Shown here one piece after another: positions 45,885 through 53,537 of a stretch of 64,000 nucleotides of DNA; position 1 is the first letter of the stretch; each line of letters starts with the position of its first letter. The stretch is from contig CANFGT010000003.1 in the NCBI GenBank assembly GCA_947446815.1, positions 1 through 64,000 on the forward strand, written 5' to 3'. This stretch comes from Acidimicrobiaceae bacterium (GTDB lineage: Bacteria > Actinomycetota > Acidimicrobiia > Acidimicrobiales > Ilumatobacteraceae). Both the position numbers and the translations under genes were made by a program. The notes beneath the pieces were generated by a model. That model did no database searches. It had not been told where the DNA came from and saw only the letters and a list, made by a program, of their open reading frames with translations.

Positions 45885-48815
45885 GTGCGTAACAGTTCAG
45901 ATCTTCCTCCTCGCGGTCCTGGCGGCCCCACCTTTCGAGTTCCCAACTTTGGGAAACCATCGCGAGGCCGGATTGTCATATCGGCGGTCATCGGAGTTGC
46001 GCTGTTGCTGGCCTTTTCGGCAAAAAGTCTTTCTTCGTTCTATGTGAACGTGTTGTGGTTCGACAGTGTCGGTCGTAGCGATGTGTACTGGGGCATCATG
46101 CGCAGCAAAGCCGAACTTGCTGCCATCTTCACCATTGGTTGTTTTGTATTTGTTCTCGTCAACTTGTTAATTGCAGACAAGGTCGCACCCCTTACTCTTC
46201 CCAATACGCCTGAAGATCAAACTGTTATTCGCATTCGTGAAGCAACTGCAAAGAACCGCGGAAAGCTTCGTATCGCAGTAGCAGTTGTCATCGGACTCAT
46301 GCTTGGATTGCCAGCATCGTCAGAGTGGCAAGACTGGTTGATGTTCCGCAATCGTCAAGCGTTTGCAGTCGGTGACCCCCTGTTCAAAGCAAATGTTGGC
46401 TTCTATGTCTTCCGACTTCCCTTCGCACAATTTGTCGTTGCTTGGACATTCGGAATGCTTGTGTTGGCAATCGTGGTGGTCACGGCGTTTCACTTCATCA
46501 ATGGAAGCATCCGACCGCAAGATCGCGTTCAACGAGTCACGCCCCAGGCAAAGGTGCATCTGTCGGTGCTACTTGCAGGTGCGGCATTGTTGCGCGCGGC
46601 CAACTATTGGTTATCAAAGTATGAATTGACTTCGTCACAGCGCAGTGTTGTTCGAGGCGCGTTATACACCGATGTCAAAGCGCAGTTGCCTGCGCTCAAC
46701 TTGATGATTCTTGTTTCGCTTGCAGTGGCTGTCCTCCTGCTGTGGAACATCCGCCAACGCGGCTGGCGTTTGCCTGTCATGGCCGTTGGTCTGTGGGTCG
46801 TGGTTGCGCTTGTCGCCGGCACGGTGTATCCAGCAATCATTCAGCGATTCGTGGTGCAGCCAAACGTCAGCACACGAGAGATTCCATATATCCAGCGGAA
46901 CATTCAAGCCACGAAGTTGGCGATGGGCGTCGACAAAGTAGAGCGAGTGAAGAGCACTTTCGCTGAAATTTCTGCAGATGACGTGTCGGCGAATGAATCT
47001 TCTTTGCGTGATGTTCGTCAGCTTGATCCAGTGCAGATGAAAGACCGTTTTGCACTTGACCAAGGCTTGTCTTCCTTCTATGGCGTCAATGACCTAGACG
47101 TTGATCGCTACTCAATTGATGGGCGAGTACAACAGGTGCTTGTTGCGTCACGTGAACTGAACGCTGCAGGTATTCCGAACCGCACATGGGTATCACGTCA
47201 CCTTCTGTATACGCATGGATGTGGTGTCATCGCAGCGCCTGCAAGTGTTGCAACCGATGATGGCCGACCCTCGTATGTAGACCTCAAAGTCACAACGCCA
47301 CAGCTGTATTTCGGTGATGGTCTTGCTGATTATTCAGTAGTTAATACCTCACAAAAAGAACAGGCTTGCCCGAATACCACGTCAAAGCCGTATGCCGGTA
47401 CCGGTGGTGTGCGTTTCAACAGTGCAATTCGCAAGTTGGCACTAGCAATCAACTTCGGCGAATTCAATCTGTTCGGCTCAAACCTGATTACGGACAATTC
47501 CCAAATTCTTCTGCAACGTGATGTCCGCGGTCGTGTTGAAAAAATCGCGCCGTTCTTGCACTTCGACTCAGATCCATACCCTGTCGTTGTCGACGGCACC
47601 GTGCAGTGGGTCATCGATGCATTCACAACAACGAATCGCTATCCATATGCAGAAACCGCGAACATTTCTCAGTTGAGTGATAGCAGTGGTTTGAATCATT
47701 CCTTTAATTACGTTCGCAACAGTGTGAAAGCAGTCGTGGATGCATACACCGGCAAAGTGACCTTGTACCTCATGGATACGAAGGACCCGATTGCACGGAT
47801 GTGGAAATCGGCATTCCCCAAGTTGTTCACGAACAAAAAAGAAGTGCCTGCGGCTCTTGCTGCGCACTTCCGTTACCCAGAAGATCTCTTCCGTGTGCAA
47901 ACCAATCTGTATGGCCGCTACCAGTTTGACGACGCAACGTTGTTCTTCAACCGAGATGCCGCCTGGACCGTTGCTCAGGCTCCTGCGTCTGCGCCAGAGG
48001 CAAGTGCTTCTGGAACCGCCAGCGCCGCCACCGGCGCCACGACGGCAGCTGGTGCGGTTGATTCCATCAACGCCACTGACTCTCTTGGCACACGGTTTAG
48101 TCCCTATTACTCCATCTTCCACGCACCAGGCACGCAGGTTGCTGTTGGCGAGTTCTCCATGATTCGCCCATTCGTTCCATTCTCTTCGGACGACAGTCGT
48201 AAGGAATTGCGTTCGATGATGGTGGTGTCGAGTGATCCAAAGACATATGGCAAGTTGACGGTGTACGACGTGCAAACTCCATTGCCCCCTGGTCCAGCAA
48301 CTGTTGCCGCAGAGTTTGAGAGCGAACCTGCGATCTCGCAGACAATCACACCACTGGACCAACGTGGTTCACGAGTGATGTATGGCGACTTGCAATTAGT
48401 ACCCGTAGGACGTGGTCTCATTTACTTGCGGCCGATGTATGTATTGCCCGATGGTGCTGACGCAAAGCAGATCTTTGTTCGCAAGGTGTTGGCTAGTTAC
48501 AACGGCAAGTCGGTGATTGGTAACAGCCTCACGGATGTCATTGCACAGCTTTTCCCTGGATTCAGTATGAATCTTGGTGACCGAGTTGGTGGAACAACGG
48601 GTGGTTCTACGTCAACCACGATTCCTGGATCGCCAACTACGACTGTTCCATCAGGTTCAGGATTGACCGCAAAGCAAATGTTGCAACAGGCAGATCGTTT
48701 GTTTGCTGAAGCAGATGCTGCGTTGGCAAAGAACCCACCGGACTTCGCCACGTATCAGTCAAAGACAATGCAAGCACGTACGTTGGTGCAAAAGGCACTC
48801 ACCGCCATTAAGTGA
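45885..48815 (+). CDS. UPF0182 family membrane protein
   Basis: 976 residues from GTG 45885; the ATG at 45881 is out of frame and stops after three codons. Seven or so membrane helices lie in the first ~330 residues (LLLAFSAKSLSSFYVNVLWFDSVGR is the family signature), followed by a large extracytoplasmic part. The landmarks YIQRNIQATKLAMGV and PVVVDGTVQWVIDAFTTTNRYPYA are characteristic. A Ser/Thr/Ala linker splits the domain near 690-720, and a coiled-coil tail ends it. Function unknown, but it is conserved in Actinobacteria and next to the PDZ-Lon gene. Confidence 0.95.
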   Translation: MRNSSDLPPRGPGGPTFRVPNFGKPSRGRIVISAVIGVALLLAFSAKSLSSFYVNVLWFDSVGRSDVYWGIMRSKAELAAIFTIGCFVFVLVNLLIADKVAPLTLPNTPEDQTVIRIREATAKNRGKLRIAVAVVIGLMLGLPASSEWQDWLMFRNRQAFAVGDPLFKANVGFYVFRLPFAQFVVAWTFGMLVLAIVVVTAFHFINGSIRPQDRVQRVTPQAKVHLSVLLAGAALLRAANYWLSKYELTSSQRSVVRGALYTDVKAQLPALNLMILVSLAVAVLLLWNIRQRGWRLPVMAVGLWVVVALVAGTVYPAIIQRFVVQPNVSTREIPYIQRNIQATKLAMGVDKVERVKSTFAEISADDVSANESSLRDVRQLDPVQMKDRFALDQGLSSFYGVNDLDVDRYSIDGRVQQVLVASRELNAAGIPNRTWVSRHLLYTHGCGVIAAPASVATDDGRPSYVDLKVTTPQLYFGDGLADYSVVNTSQKEQACPNTTSKPYAGTGGVRFNSAIRKLALAINFGEFNLFGSNLITDNSQILLQRDVRGRVEKIAPFLHFDSDPYPVVVDGTVQWVIDAFTTTNRYPYAETANISQLSDSSGLNHSFNYVRNSVKAVVDAYTGKVTLYLMDTKDPIARMWKSAFPKLFTNKKEVPAALAAHFRYPEDLFRVQTNLYGRYQFDDATLFFNRDAAWTVAQAPASAPEASASGTASAATGATTAAGAVDSINATDSLGTRFSPYYSIFHAPGTQVAVGEFSMIRPFVPFSSDDSRKELRSMMVVSSDPKTYGKLTVYDVQTPLPPGPATVAAEFESEPAISQTITPLDQRGSRVMYGDLQLVPVGRGLIYLRPMYVLPDGADAKQIFVRKVLASYNGKSVIGNSLTDVIAQLFPGFSMNLGDRVGGTTGGSTSTTIPGSPTTTVPSGSGLTAKQMLQQADRLFAEADAALAKNPPDFATYQSKTMQARTLVQKALTAIK

Positions 48816-48817
48816 TT

Positions 48818-48834
48818 CGCGCTTAGCGAGCGCG
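48818..48834. terminator. Hairpin over convergent stop codons
   Basis: CGCGCT (48818-48823) pairs exactly with AGCGCG (48829-48834) between the UPF0182 stop and the end of the convergent coiled-coil gene. Likely shared terminator, without a T run. Confidence 0.45.
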
Positions 48835-49200
48835 TTGCAGTAAACGATTTGCCAGATCGGCGAGATCTTGGCGGAAAGTAATTTGGTAACGCGCTTGCTC
48901 TGTTGCAAGTCGTGTCTGTGCGTTCTTCAGCGCTTCAACAACTTCAGCGACGCCAGCATCGTCTGCGCGCTTGCTGAGTTCTTCAATTTCAGAACCTAAC
49001 TCGTGCAACTGGCGTGACAACTCTGAGCCCATTCCGGACACTCGCGCTTCTAAACCAGCAATGCGCTCGGCAATTGACCGGGCTGCTTCACGTTCAGAAA
49101 TTGCCTGTGCCGATTGCTCTGCCACCTGCTCACGTAGCGAAGAGACCTCGGCCTGCAGAGCCTCCACGGCCTGGCGGGTCTTCTTGGCTTTTGCGAACAT
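48823..49200 (-). CDS. Coiled-coil protein
   Basis: 125 residues, almost entirely a heptad-type helix: QAVEALQAEVSSLREQVAEQSAQAISEREAARSIAERIAGLEARVSGMGSELSRQL. No membrane segment and no Cys. A scaffold or filament-associated role is possible given the DivIVA and UPF0182 neighbours, but this is inference. Confidence 0.7.
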   Translation of the reverse strand: MFAKAKKTRQAVEALQAEVSSLREQVAEQSAQAISEREAARSIAERIAGLEARVSGMGSELSRQLHELGSEIEELSKRADDAGVAEVVEALKNAQTRLATEQARYQITFRQDLADLANRLLQRAR

Positions 49201-49251
49201 CGCTACAACAGTACGCCGTGGGTGACCCCTGGGCAGGTTGGAAGCGTGCGA

Positions 49252-49279
49252 TTGCCCTTGTACGGTAAGGGTCTAACTA
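49252..49279 (+). promoter_or_regulatory. Candidate promoter for initiator tRNA
   Basis: TTGCCC (49252-49257), a 16-base spacer and TAACTA (49274-49279) fit a -35/-10 pair ahead of tRNA-Met at 49283. The distance to the tRNA is short, so the true start could differ. Confidence 0.3.
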
Positions 49280-49282
49280 CGA

Positions 49283-49359
<77 letters not shown>

Positions 49360-49400
49360 GTAGTGGATGCCAGCAGTGGCATTGCACTTCCAAAGATCTG

Positions 49401-49437
49401 AAACCCTCGGCCTCCACGGGTCGGGGGTTTTGGTTTT
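49401..49437 (+). terminator. Intrinsic terminator after tRNA-Met
   Basis: The arms AAACCCTCGGCC and GGGTCGGGGGTTT pair along about 12 positions with two wobbles, loop TCCAC, then TTTGGTTTT. Position, 42 bases after the tRNA, fits. Confidence 0.8.
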
Positions 49438-49540
49438 CACGGGCGAAGTTCACACGGCGTTTGGGGCGTTGAACACGAGTTGGAAATATGTCCACCTGTT
49501 CTAATAGTGAGTCCCCACATTTCGACTGAATGAGCGCATT

Positions 49541-50698
49541 ATGAGTATTCGCGGCGCGGCATATATCGCCGGCATCTATGAACACCCAGGACGAGATCTT
49601 CCTGACCTCACCGTGTGGGAAATTCACATTGATGTCGCACGCGGCGCACTTGCCGATGCCGGTCTTGGCATGGAAGACGTCGACGCATTGTTCTGCGATG
49701 GAACAGCTGGCTTTGGTGTGCTGACACTTGCTGACTATTTCAATATCAACCCCACCTACGTTGACAGCACCGAGACGGGTGGCTCGTCGTACCTCGCGCA
49801 TGTCGGCCACGCTGCAGCAGCAATCGCAGCGGGGAAGTGCAATGTCGCATTGGTGACACTCGCTGGAAAACCCAAGAGCGGCTGGCAAGGTCCATCTTTC
49901 ACCCCAGGACCAGAATCGGCATTTGAGCAGGTGTGGGGAATGATGGGCGCTCCGCATTCGTATGCACTTGCGGCACAACGCCACATGTATGAATTCGGCA
50001 CCACGTCTGCACAACTTGCAGAGATCAAAGTCGCGGCAAGTATCCACGCCCAGTACAACCCAAATGCTTTCCTGCAAAAGGTTGTCACTGTCGACGAAGT
50101 TTTGAATTCACCAATGGTGGCAGACCCGTTACATCGTCTCGATTGTTGCGTTGTCACCGACGGCGGTGGCGCTTTGGTCATCGTCTCGCCAGAGATTGCA
50201 AAGAAGCTCGGCAAGACCAACGCAAAAATTCTCGGCCATGGTGAAGCCGTCAAGCACACCAACAACGGTCGCATTGATCTCACGCACACCGGTGCTGTGT
50301 GGTCCGGACCAAAGGCATTCGCGGAAGCTGGTGTCAATGTGAAAGACATCAATTACGCATCGATCTACGACAGCTTCACCATCACGGTGTTACAGACGAT
50401 TGAAGATCTTGGTTTCTGCGAGAAGGGCAAGGGTGGCGCATTCGTTGCTGATGGTGGGCTTGTCGCACCGTTTGGCAAGTTGCCGTTCAACACTGACGGT
50501 GGCGGATTGTGTAACAACCATCCTTCAAATCGTGGCGGCATCACCAAAGTGATCGAAGCAGTGCGTCAGTTACGCGGTGAAGCGCATCCTGCAGTGCAAG
50601 TGCCGAACCCACAGATTGCGCTTGCGCATGGCACCGGTGGAAGCCTTGGCTCGCGTCATGGATCCGTCACTCTTATTCTCGGACAGGAAGACGCATGA
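49541..50698 (+). CDS. Thiolase-like protein lacking the nucleophilic Cys (SCP2/Ltp-type)
   Basis: 385 residues with a thiolase fold: VARGALADAGLGMEDVDALFCDG, ETGGSSYLAHVGHAAAAIAAGKCNVALVTLAG, DSFTITVLQTIEDLGFCEKGKGGAF and the C-terminal ALAHGTGGSLGSRHGSVTLIL. At the nucleophile position the expected Cys is Ser82/Ser83, so this is not a normal condensing thiolase. It overlaps the DUF35 gene (ATGA), the arrangement of Ltp2/ChsH2-type pairs that cleave a steroid side chain by aldol reaction. Substrate unproven. Confidence 0.85.
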   Translation: MSIRGAAYIAGIYEHPGRDLPDLTVWEIHIDVARGALADAGLGMEDVDALFCDGTAGFGVLTLADYFNINPTYVDSTETGGSSYLAHVGHAAAAIAAGKCNVALVTLAGKPKSGWQGPSFTPGPESAFEQVWGMMGAPHSYALAAQRHMYEFGTTSAQLAEIKVAASIHAQYNPNAFLQKVVTVDEVLNSPMVADPLHRLDCCVVTDGGGALVIVSPEIAKKLGKTNAKILGHGEAVKHTNNGRIDLTHTGAVWSGPKAFAEAGVNVKDINYASIYDSFTITVLQTIEDLGFCEKGKGGAFVADGGLVAPFGKLPFNTDGGGLCNNHPSNRGGITKVIEAVRQLRGEAHPAVQVPNPQIALAHGTGGSLGSRHGSVTLILGQEDA

Positions 50699-51105
50699 GC
50701 ACTTTGCCTAATCCCGCACCAACGGTCACTCAGGCCAATGCAGCTTTCTGGGCTGCAACAGCCGAAGGTCGTTTCCAGTTACAGCGTTGTAATGAGTGCG
50801 ACACCGTGTTGTGGTTCCCTCGTCGTCATTGCCCATCGTGTTGGACAGAGAATGTTTCAACATTTGATGCAAGCGGGAAGGGTGTTATCTATAGCTTCAC
50901 TGTTATTCGTAAGGGTGCAATGGCCTATAAGGAATCTGGCCCATTTGTCGTTGCATATGTTGAACTTGCAGAAGGTCCACGCGTTATGACGAACATCGTT
51001 GATTGTGATGTTGAAACTGTGACTGTGGGAATGCCCGTTGAAGTGGTCTTCCACGACACAGGTCAAGGCAACGCGCTGTATCGCTTTCGCCCATCATCAA
51101 AATAG
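50695..51105 (+). CDS. OB-fold/zinc-ribbon DUF35 protein
   Basis: 136 residues. The N-terminal rubredoxin-like zinc ribbon holds CNECDTVLWFPRRHCPSC, followed by an OB-fold (GKGVIYSFTVIRKGAMAYKESGPFVVAYVEL). Such proteins bind and activate thiolase-like partners, donating acyl-CoA binding surface. Its ATG overlaps the partner gene's stop. The converging methyltransferase stop is adjacent. Confidence 0.9.
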   Translation: MSTLPNPAPTVTQANAAFWAATAEGRFQLQRCNECDTVLWFPRRHCPSCWTENVSTFDASGKGVIYSFTVIRKGAMAYKESGPFVVAYVELAEGPRVMTNIVDCDVETVTVGMPVEVVFHDTGQGNALYRFRPSSK

Positions 51106-51681
51106 TTAGCGGCTCGCTTCGAGTTCATACATCGGTAACCCATTGATGGGGGTCCAAAACCCTGCACCGACTTGGGTGAAGTATGGGGCTAACTGCTTGC
51201 GATACCAGGCTGCGCTGCGCTTGTAGACCTGCAAGTCGGTTCCACGTGGGTCGACAATATTTTCGTAATCCCACTTGGTGGGAATTTCGAGATACATGAC
51301 AAAACGTGTTGCCGATGCCAGGTTTTCCACGGCTCGAGCAAACGATGCATTATCCAAATACTGCAACACGCTGTGGCAGATCACGAGGTCGTACTTGCCC
51401 TGTGGTTTCCATTCCGCAATGTTGCGAAGTTCGTGGTTCCAGGTTTCACACGCGTGTTCGCTCACATCAATAGAACGAACTTTCACATCGGGATGATTCT
51501 CGTTATACCAATCGCGCCACATTCCCATTCCGGCGCCAACATCCAACACGGAAGAGATATCCACGCCCCACCACGCAGACATGTTGTGAACAGCCGACGC
51601 GAGAACAGCAATACGTTCCTCATCGTGTGCACCGTCTTTGCCATAAAAACGTTTGTAGTAAGCGCTATCGAAACGAGTCAT
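51106..51681 (-). CDS. Class I SAM-dependent methyltransferase
   Basis: ATG 51681 gives 191 residues. Motif I is VLDVGAGMGMWRDWY; DLVICHSVLQYL is the motif IV region. The frame upstream of 51681 overlaps the RlmA-type gene. Starts 10 bases after that gene's stop, so both methyltransferases probably share a transcript. Substrate unknown. Confidence 0.83.
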   Translation of the reverse strand: MTRFDSAYYKRFYGKDGAHDEERIAVLASAVHNMSAWWGVDISSVLDVGAGMGMWRDWYNENHPDVKVRSIDVSEHACETWNHELRNIAEWKPQGKYDLVICHSVLQYLDNASFARAVENLASATRFVMYLEIPTKWDYENIVDPRGTDLQVYKRSAAWYRKQLAPYFTQVGAGFWTPINGLPMYELEASR

Positions 51682-51691
51682 TACCGCAACG

Positions 51692-52480
51692 CTACGACTT
51701 AAAACCAGAGGCAACCCAAACATCAACGCTGACGCGCGTGACAGGTGCCGCGTCAGCTGCGGTTTGCCAGACAAGTGGTGTCATGGAGAAAAGATCGTGT
51801 GCAGATTCTTCTGTGAGGTTGAGATCAAACTGCACGCGCTGGGCGTTACTTGCGTGTTCTGGTGGTTCATCCCGCCGTCGTTCACGTTCCAGAATATTTT
51901 CATCGCGCTTCGGTCGCATCTGATGAAGGTGATGGGCCGCAGGAGTCACGGTGACCCATTGTCCGCACGGCGATAACACTCGTTGAAATTCGTCTAGAGA
52001 ATGTGGTGCAAAGATACTGAAGACTGCATCGCACGAATCAGCGTGCACCGGGAGGCGATATGCGGTACCAACGACAAACTCTGCGTCGGGCAAAAGTTTG
52101 GAGGCCATTTGTACTCCGCGTTTCGCGATATCAAGTCCGAACTTGTGTGGACTGCGAATGTGTGACAGGTAATACCCCTCGCCGCAACCAATATCGAGAA
52201 CTGCGCCGTCAATGTCACCAATAGTGTCGGAAACTGTCTGTGCAATTGGTCCATACGCTCCCGTTGAGAGAAAACGACGACGAGCTGCAAGTGAAGAAGG
52301 TGTATCGCCAGGCACAGCAGATGTTGCAAGACGACCGCCTACCAACAGATTGAGATAACCCTCTTTTGCTCGGTCAAAAGAATGTCCATTTGTGCATTGC
52401 ACGCCAGATGATGTCTTTTCGAAGAAAAGCCCACAAAGTGGGCATGCAAATACCGAGGGGTACTTCATCTCTTCTGCCAT
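51692..52480 (-). CDS. 23S rRNA guanine methyltransferase (RlmA-like)
   Basis: 262 residues. An N-terminal zinc ribbon (CPLCG...CTNGHSFD) is followed by AKEGYLNLL and a class I SAM domain with VLDIGCGEGYYL. The zinc ribbon plus this N-terminus are typical of RlmA, which methylates G745 or G748 of 23S rRNA; the I/II subtype cannot be told by eye. It is divergent from oleA with 40 bases between. Confidence 0.87.
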   Translation of the reverse strand: MAEEMKYPSVFACPLCGLFFEKTSSGVQCTNGHSFDRAKEGYLNLLVGGRLATSAVPGDTPSSLAARRRFLSTGAYGPIAQTVSDTIGDIDGAVLDIGCGEGYYLSHIRSPHKFGLDIAKRGVQMASKLLPDAEFVVGTAYRLPVHADSCDAVFSIFAPHSLDEFQRVLSPCGQWVTVTPAAHHLHQMRPKRDENILERERRRDEPPEHASNAQRVQFDLNLTEESAHDLFSMTPLVWQTAADAAPVTRVSVDVWVASGFKS

Positions 52481-52520
52481 TCATGCAGTCTCGCATTAGG
52501 CTGAAGGAAAAGGAGTTGTC

Positions 52521-53537
52521 ATGGCAAACGCTGTGTTTACGGCAAAAAACACAGCGCTCGTGGCACTGGGGAGCGTTGACGCCCCTTTAGAGGTTTCGTC
52601 TGCATGGATTGACGAGCAACTGGCCGACACCTACGCCTCATGTGGTGTCCGTCCTGGGCTTCTTGAAAACGTTGCAGGAATAAAGAGCCGTCGTTGGTGG
52701 CCAGAGGGAACCACGTTCGACCAAGTAGCTGCTGAGGCGGGTCGTGAAGCTCTGAAGAACGCCAATGTGCAGGCATCAGAGATCGACGTACTCATCAGCA
52801 CGTCAGTGTGTAAGCACCACCTTGAGCCATCAATGGCATCGGCTGTGCATCACCAACTGGGTTTGCCGTCCTCTGCAATGAATTTTGACCTTGCGAATGC
52901 ATGCCTCGGATTCATTAATGCAATATGGATTGCATCGCAACTCATTGACTCTGGTCAAGTGCGGTATGTCCTCATCGTGGATGGGGAAGGAAGCCGTTAC
53001 ACACAAGAAGAGACCATTCGACGTTTGCAGATGCCAGGCACCACTGCCGAAGATGTCTTTGCCGAATTTGCATCGCTCACACTTGGATCAGGCGCCGTTG
53101 CAGCGGTTCTCGGACCAGCAGACTTGGGAGGTCATCGCATCGTGGGCGGAGTCTCTCGCGCTGCGACAGAGCATCATGATTTGTGCATCGGAACTCTTGA
53201 TCGAATGACCACTGATACGCGTGGACTTCTTGAAAATGGAATTGCATTAGCAAACGACTGCTTCACTGAAGCCGCACAGCATGAAAAATGGCTGAACGAC
53301 ATCGATTGGTATGTGTTGCATCAAGTGAGCAAGGTGCACACCGAAGGCGTGTGTGCACATCTTGGACTCGATCTTGCAAAAGTCCCCGTTTCATATCCAT
53401 CACTCGGCAACGTTGGTCCCGCTGCTATTCCGCTCACAATGGCGAATAATCAGCATCTCTTCAAAGAGGGCGACAAAATCTTGTGCATGGGTATCGGCTC
53501 AGGCCTAAACGTCAGCTTTGTTGAACTGCAATGGTGA
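52521..53537 (+). CDS. oleA: Acyl-CoA head-to-head condensing enzyme OleA
   Basis: ATG 52521 with AAGGAG upstream gives 338 residues. The thiolase/KASIII triad is Cys128 (ANACLGF), His (YVLHQVSK) and Asn (SLGNVG). Glu102 (HHLEPSM) corresponds to the OleA base that deprotonates the second acyl chain. OleA joins two fatty acyl-CoAs to a 2-alkyl-3-ketoacid. The stop overlaps the next gene by 7 bases, and oleBC and oleD follow, which supports this assignment over FabH. Confidence 0.9.
   Translation: MANAVFTAKNTALVALGSVDAPLEVSSAWIDEQLADTYASCGVRPGLLENVAGIKSRRWWPEGTTFDQVAAEAGREALKNANVQASEIDVLISTSVCKHHLEPSMASAVHHQLGLPSSAMNFDLANACLGFINAIWIASQLIDSGQVRYVLIVDGEGSRYTQEETIRRLQMPGTTAEDVFAEFASLTLGSGAVAAVLGPADLGGHRIVGGVSRAATEHHDLCIGTLDRMTTDTRGLLENGIALANDCFTEAAQHEKWLNDIDWYVLHQVSKVHTEGVCAHLGLDLAKVPVSYPSLGNVGPAAIPLTMANNQHLFKEGDKILCMGIGSGLNVSFVELQW

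Noticed and set aside
47568-48362. 264-residue minus-strand frame inside the UPF0182 gene
   Set aside because: Antisense shadow of a well-recognised long gene.
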